Shown: positions 59,634-64,000 of the stretch, piece by piece | How positions within the stretch are numbered: position 1 is the first letter of the stretch | Layout of the letters: each line of letters begins with the position of its first letter | NCBI RefSeq assembly: GCF_019091455.1 | Contig: NZ_JAGXJN010000027.1 | Span: forward strand, 37,305 to 101,304 | DNA from: Chitinophaga sp. GbtcB8 | GTDB lineage: Bacteria; Bacteroidota; Bacteroidia; Chitinophagales; Chitinophagaceae | Reading direction: 5' to 3' | DNA: 64,000 bases | Notes under the pieces: generated by a model | Told to the model about the DNA's origin: nothing | Database searches by the model: none | What the model saw: only the letters and a program-made list of their open reading frames with translations | Made by a program: the position numbers and the translations under genes

Positions 59634-60269
59634 ATGTGCCGCCGGGCGTTTCTATTAGTATACAGTCTGTTCATAAGCCTTTCCTGTATCCACGCACAGG
59701 ATACTGCCGGCATTCCCTCAGGCGATGATTTTATTTTCAGCAGCACCCATCCCAAACGCGGTATTTACAGAACCTTCAAAGAATTTCAGCAGAACGCGCC
59801 CTCCGAAAGCGGGAACATAGTGGTAAAAAACCGCAGCTCCGCCGCGCAGATCTATCTGCTGGCCAACCGTAATGAGCTGCATGTGGTAGATAGCACCGGC
59901 CAGGAACATAAGGTAAAAGATTGCTGGGGATTTTCTGACGGCACCAATGTGTACATCCGGGACAATGGGCTGAACAAGCTGGAGGAAATTGGCTATTACT
60001 GTTTATACGAGATCCACGCCATAACAGCCACGCCGGTGGCTAATCCCGCCTCCGTAACATTTAATGCTGCACCGCCACCCAGTGTAAAGAAAAAAGTGAT
60101 CAACATCCTTACCGGACAGATATATGACCTAACCCTCTACAATCTCAGGAAATATATCCTCCCACAGGATCAGACCTTACTGGATACTTTTATTACTGAT
60201 GCAAAAAAGCGGGACCGCATGGAGTACTATATCCGCTGGTTTAATGAGCGTAATACCCCGGTGCTGTAA
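59634..60269 (+). CDS. Exported protein of unknown function
   Basis: Protein of 211 aa with a signal peptide (MCRRAFLLVYSLFISLSCIHA, cleavage before QDTAG). The mature part begins GIPSGDDFIFSSTHPKRGIYRTF, then KEFQQNAPSESGNIVV, with a strand-rich core (YLLANRNELHVVDSTGQEHK; DGTNVYIRDNG). The C terminus is helical and charged (YILPQDQTLLDTFITDAKKR). This GIYRTFKEFQQNAP pattern occurs in Bacteroidota exported proteins of unknown role, as far as I recall. Function is not known. It is 122 bases ahead of the TamB-like gene on the same strand. Confidence 0.68.
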   Translation: MCRRAFLLVYSLFISLSCIHAQDTAGIPSGDDFIFSSTHPKRGIYRTFKEFQQNAPSESGNIVVKNRSSAAQIYLLANRNELHVVDSTGQEHKVKDCWGFSDGTNVYIRDNGLNKLEEIGYYCLYEIHAITATPVANPASVTFNAAPPPSVKKKVINILTGQIYDLTLYNLRKYILPQDQTLLDTFITDAKKRDRMEYYIRWFNERNTPVL

Positions 60270-60391
60270 ATTATAATAGCCCCTGCCATCCTCCACATTT
60301 TGGGTAGGTATAAATTTTGCTACCTCTACAAGCAGCACCATACATTTACCAAAGCATTTATTTTCAGTAAATTACCGAGTAATTTTTCATA

Positions 60392-63300
60392 GTGACAGTA
60401 GCTGAAACTCCCGAGGACAAACATCATCGCGGTCGCCCCTGGTGGCGCTGGCTTTTATGGATCATCATTGCCATATTGTTATTGCCTGTGATGGCTGTAT
60501 TATTGCTTCAACTCACACCCGTGCAGGATTACCTGCGCCGGCAGGGGGAGTTATACCTGCAAAGCAAGCTGCATACAAAAGTAAAGATCGGGTACCTGCG
60601 CGCCCGCGGCTGGCAATATCTTGAGCTGCGCAATGTATATGTGGCAGATACTATGCAGCAGGCCCTTTTATACTCCGGCTCCCTGAAAGTGCATTATAAC
60701 CTGCTATCCCTGCTCAATAATGAGCTGCGCATCAACAAGCTGGAATGGGATACCGTGTTGATAAATGTGTACCGGCATGGCGCAGACACTACATATAATT
60801 ACCAGTTTATAGTAAATGCCTTTACCAGCCCGGATACTACACCGGATACGCTGGCGCCGGAAACCGGCACCACCATGCAGTTCCGCATTAAAGATGTGGC
60901 TATGCGGCAGGTGCGGTTAAGTTATGTGGATGACCTGGGCGGTATGCACGCGGTACTGCGCTGGAAAACCCTGCAAATAGACCCGGATGATCTGCTGGTG
61001 AATGATGGTGTATATGCCTTCCGCGGTATTACGCTGGATGGGTTAACGGGTTTCTTCCGCCAGTCCTACCGCCTGAAAGCCACTGCAGCCGCAGCTCCGC
61101 CGCCTCCGGATGCAGATACTGCCACAGCGCCTTTTCACCTGCTGCTGAAAAAATTACAGCTAAGCAACAGCACTTTCTGGTATGAGAGTGAGGACATAGG
61201 GATTTCCACCGCATGGAAAGTAGGCCGCTTCCAGATCACCAACGCTAATATTGACCAGGACTCTACCCACGTACAAATAGAAAATATTGACCTGCGCAGC
61301 ACCAGGGGCATTGTAACCATGTTTATGCCTAAAGATACCAGCGCACCGGTATCAGACAGCAGCGCGCCCAACACCTGGCGGGTAAATACCGGCCAGGCTT
61401 TGTTTGAGCAGCTGACGGTTAAATATGATAATAATACCGGACCGGCCCCCCGCGGTGCAGGCGCAGGCAACCCGGACTATAACCACCTGTTCATCCGGGA
61501 TTTTACTACCCACGTAAAGGATATTAATTATAATGCAGATACCGTAAGCGCCGTGCTGCAGCAGCTAAGCATGCGGGAGCAGTCATCCGGCCTGGCTGTA
61601 AGGCGGGCGCACATGAACTTTTTGTTTACCCCGCAGGTGCTGGCCCTCAATGACCTGCTGCTGGAAACCAACCAGTCCATACTGCGGAAACAAATAGTCG
61701 TTACCGTGCCTTCCTGGACCACGGTGGCCGATCACCTGGATCAGCTGCAGCTGCGCGCCAACCTGGACTCTACCCGTATTGTGCTGAATGAGTTCATGCC
61801 CTTTGTGCCGGACGCGCATAGTAAGTACATGCAGCCATTATGGGGTAAGCAGCTGTTGATACATGCTGTTATGAGAGGCAGCATGTCCCGCCTGGAAATT
61901 CCGCAGCTCTACATTCGTGATAATGTCGGTAACCTGGTACAGGTTAAGGGTGAGATCTTTTATTCACAAAACACAGACAGCATCCGCGCTAACCTGCCGG
62001 AGCTGTTGCTGCAAAGCGGCAACAAACCGCTGCGGGCCTGGCTGCCACCCGGCACCATGCCGGACTCCATCCGCCTGCCGGAACAAATGCTTATTACCGG
62101 CTCCTTCCAGGGCGGTATGGCCAATCTGCAAACGGAGCTGCAGCTGAAAAGCGACCTGGCTAGCGCAAACCTGACCGCTCACCTGGTAAATATTATGGAT
62201 AGCCTGCGCGCCAGCTATTCCGTGAACGTGCCGTATTTTCATGTGAACCCCGGCCGTATGTTGTATGATACTACCCTGGGCTGGATCAATGGGCGCCTGG
62301 AAGCAGAAGGCAAGGGTTATGAAATAAATACCATGGCCGCCAATGCCGCGCTGGCATTAAGCAGTGCTACCTATAACGGTTATACGTACCAGGATATTAA
62401 CATGAAAGCGGGCATCCGTGGAGGAGATTTTAATGCCTCCGGCCAGAGTGAAGATTCTTCCCTGAACATGGTATTTGACGTAGCAGGCCGCATACAGGAT
62501 ACCCTGCTGCAAAACCTGCAGGCTAACCTGCAGCTCACTAAGGCCGATCTGTATGCTATGCATTTTTATGCAGATCCCATGCAGCTGAAAGGCAATCTTA
62601 CAGCAGACTTCAGCAGCCTTACACCCACCCGCATTATAGGTAATGCTAACCTCACCGGCTGGCAAATAGCTACTAATGGGCAGGTATTCCCAATTGATAC
62701 CGTAGCATTAATAGCAGAATACCAGGACCAGCAATTCCTGACCCTGCAAGGGCCTTTTGGTTTTATAAAAGCCAATGGTATGGTGGATTATACAAAGGTA
62801 GGCGCTGCATTCAGCGGCATTATCAGCAAACCCTTACAACCGCTGGATAGCTCGCGCATTGTAACCCTGCCTCCCGGCCAGCTGCTGCAATGGACGGCCG
62901 CATTAAACTGGCCGCGCAGCCTGCAGGCCATGGCGCCCGGCCTGCGCATGAACCAGCCTATAAATATCTGGGGCCGCTTAAATTCAGACAGCAGCCTGCT
63001 GGTAATGAAGGCCACCTTACCAAAATTAACGTACGATTCCCTGCATATAGATAGCCTGCTGGTAGATGCCCGCATACAGGATACAGCAATGAATGCAGCC
63101 GTTTCCCTGGCTGCGCTGCGCCACCCAATAGCCCCGCTAAACCATACGGAGCTGCTGGTCAACGCCAACATAGGTAAGCTGCACTGGAACCTGAATGTGG
63201 ATGATCCGGCCCGCAAGCCTAAATACAAAGTAGGCGGCCTGGTACAATTTTTACCGGATAGCGTAATTGCACTTTCCCTGGACCGCGATCTGCTGCTGAA

Positions 63301-64000
63301 CAAACAACAGTGGACAGTGGCTGACAGTAACCTGGTACGCCTGCATAACGGCATGCCGGATACCGCCAACCTGAAACTCTCCTACCGGGAACAATTCATT
63401 CAATTACAAACCCGGCCGGATAGCAGCAACAGCCGCTTACCAGCGCTGCAGGCGGATATTAAGAATTTTCAGCTGGCCACTATTACCGGCCTGCTGGCAG
63501 CAGATACCGTGCTGGCAACCGGTGTGCTGAATGGCCAGGCCACCGTCAGCAACCTTAGTAACACGCCTTTAGTAGCCAGCACACTGAAAATTGACAGTCT
63601 AACGTTCAGGAATACACGCCTGGGTACATTGAATGCAGATCTTAAAACCCCCGCGCCCAATAGTTACGCCATTAATGCGGGCCTGGTTGGTAATGATAAC
63701 GACCTGCAGGTACAGGCCACCTATGATACGGCCATTAATGCCAAAGTGGATATTAACCGCCTGAATGTAGCCGTCATAGAGCCTTTCACCTTTGGCAATG
63801 TTACGCGTATGCATGGCAGCGCCAACGGGCAGTTTAATATTACCGGTACTACCGATAAGCCAAAGGTATTGGGCCACATTCATTTTAACGATGCCGGTGG
63901 TACCATAACCTATGTAGGCGCACCACTCACCTTACCGGATGAGGAAATTGTGCTGGATGAAAAGGGTATTGCCTTTAACAAGTTTGTGATTGCAGATAGC
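60392..64000 (+). CDS. tamB: TamB-like translocation and assembly module protein (runs off the window)
   Basis: Large envelope protein, first 1203 codons only. A GTG start at 60392 follows an in-frame stop at 60380-60382; no ATG is near. The N terminus is basic (KHHRGRPWWRWL) and carries a membrane anchor (~18-42, LLWIIIAILLLPVMAVLLL), then VQDYLRRQGELYLQSKLHTKVKI, the AsmA/TamB-type opening. The rest is a long repetitive beta-rich region with many short amphipathic strands and recurring DTxxTG/NADL motifs, as expected for the TamB beta-taco that carries lipids or helps insert outer-membrane proteins. The window ends as it enters the conserved DUF490 region (HIHFNDAGGTITYVGAPLTL). The frame was absent from simple start-stop ORF lists because it is open at the right edge. 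Confidence 0.85.
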   Translation, partial: MTVAETPEDKHHRGRPWWRWLLWIIIAILLLPVMAVLLLQLTPVQDYLRRQGELYLQSKLHTKVKIGYLRARGWQYLELRNVYVADTMQQALLYSGSLKVHYNLLSLLNNELRINKLEWDTVLINVYRHGADTTYNYQFIVNAFTSPDTTPDTLAPETGTTMQFRIKDVAMRQVRLSYVDDLGGMHAVLRWKTLQIDPDDLLVNDGVYAFRGITLDGLTGFFRQSYRLKATAAAAPPPPDADTATAPFHLLLKKLQLSNSTFWYESEDIGISTAWKVGRFQITNANIDQDSTHVQIENIDLRSTRGIVTMFMPKDTSAPVSDSSAPNTWRVNTGQALFEQLTVKYDNNTGPAPRGAGAGNPDYNHLFIRDFTTHVKDINYNADTVSAVLQQLSMREQSSGLAVRRAHMNFLFTPQVLALNDLLLETNQSILRKQIVVTVPSWTTVADHLDQLQLRANLDSTRIVLNEFMPFVPDAHSKYMQPLWGKQLLIHAVMRGSMSRLEIPQLYIRDNVGNLVQVKGEIFYSQNTDSIRANLPELLLQSGNKPLRAWLPPGTMPDSIRLPEQMLITGSFQGGMANLQTELQLKSDLASANLTAHLVNIMDSLRASYSVNVPYFHVNPGRMLYDTTLGWINGRLEAEGKGYEINTMAANAALALSSATYNGYTYQDINMKAGIRGGDFNASGQSEDSSLNMVFDVAGRIQDTLLQNLQANLQLTKADLYAMHFYADPMQLKGNLTADFSSLTPTRIIGNANLTGWQIATNGQVFPIDTVALIAEYQDQQFLTLQGPFGFIKANGMVDYTKVGAAFSGIISKPLQPLDSSRIVTLPPGQLLQWTAALNWPRSLQAMAPGLRMNQPINIWGRLNSDSSLLVMKATLPKLTYDSLHIDSLLVDARIQDTAMNAAVSLAALRHPIAPLNHTELLVNANIGKLHWNLNVDDPARKPKYKVGGLVQFLPDSVIALSLDRDLLLNKQQWTVADSNLVRLHNGMPDTANLKLSYREQFIQLQTRPDSSNSRLPALQADIKNFQLATITGLLAADTVLATGVLNGQATVSNLSNTPLVASTLKIDSLTFRNTRLGTLNADLKTPAPNSYAINAGLVGNDNDLQVQATYDTAINAKVDINRLNVAVIEPFTFGNVTRMHGSANGQFNITGTTDKPKVLGHIHFNDAGGTITYVGAPLTLPDEEIVLDEKGIAFNKFVIADS

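Overview
ORGANISM. The window looks like chromosomal DNA of a Bacteroidota member, most likely a Chitinophaga-type Chitinophagaceae. The evidence is a complete SusC/SusD-type glycan uptake locus with a DUF6377 (SusR-like) regulator, a futalosine-route menaquinone gene (mqnC), CarboxypepD_reg/OMP_b-brl outer-membrane proteins, mostly weak Shine-Dalgarno signals, and promoters of the Bacteroidota form TTTG-N17-TAnnTTTG. The genus is an inference. I see no rRNA, tRNA, CRISPR array, insertion sequence or prophage.

LAYOUT. 1-4015: 5' part of pheS, a GAF/LytS-type kinase, and an OmpR-type two-component pair. 4280-7093: a large outer-membrane beta-barrel protein. 7238-13395: a small membrane protein, a TIM-barrel isomerase, an APC amino-acid permease, a GNAT acetyltransferase, a lipoprotein and mqnC. 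13906-18714: two tandem retropepsin-like proteins followed by a catalytic/non-catalytic M16 peptidase pair. 18842-30411: a starch-type polysaccharide utilisation locus on the minus strand (SusR-like regulator, then susC, susD, susE, GH13, GH31). 30502-37782: oxidoreductase, LprI-like protein, esterase, YitT, arginase-fold protein, small proteins, a MurG-like glycosyltransferase and an ArsC/Spx-like protein. 37888-49000: housekeeping genes (polA, PepC-like peptidase, yciO, mtgA, an NR-salvage pair pnuC/NadR-like kinase, Nfu protein, ferritin, mgsA). 49075-50619: a GHL10 glycosidase-like protein. 50705-52402: an AT-rich DarTG toxin-antitoxin island. 52685-58811: gltB-gltD. 58947-64000: two exported proteins of unknown function and the first 1203 codons of a TamB-like protein.

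HOW THE PARTS WORK TOGETHER. The PUL would bind alpha-glucan at the surface (SusD/E), cut it (GH13), import oligosaccharides (SusC) and finish hydrolysis (GH31), with the SusR-like membrane regulator sensing the product. PnuC and the NadR-like kinase import and trap nicotinamide riboside. GltB/GltD form the glutamate synthase. DarT/DarG form a DNA ADP-ribosylation defence module.

MOST NOTEWORTHY. (1) The DarT toxin is split by a -1 frame change exactly at a strong slippery string (U UUA AAA AAA C). The upstream frame lacks the conserved C-terminal block of DarT, so full toxin would need frameshifting, unless the gene is simply broken. (2) A composite element of about 130 bp occurs twice (18716-18850 and 42850-42978). 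Both copies lie between convergent genes, with 21-bp perfect hairpin arms that differ between copies by fully compensated changes, beside a nearly identical block of about 50 bp. (3) Many other intergenic regions are bounded by inverted arrays of short words, and the same words recur at separate loci. Together these suggest an active, undescribed class of intergenic folded repeats.
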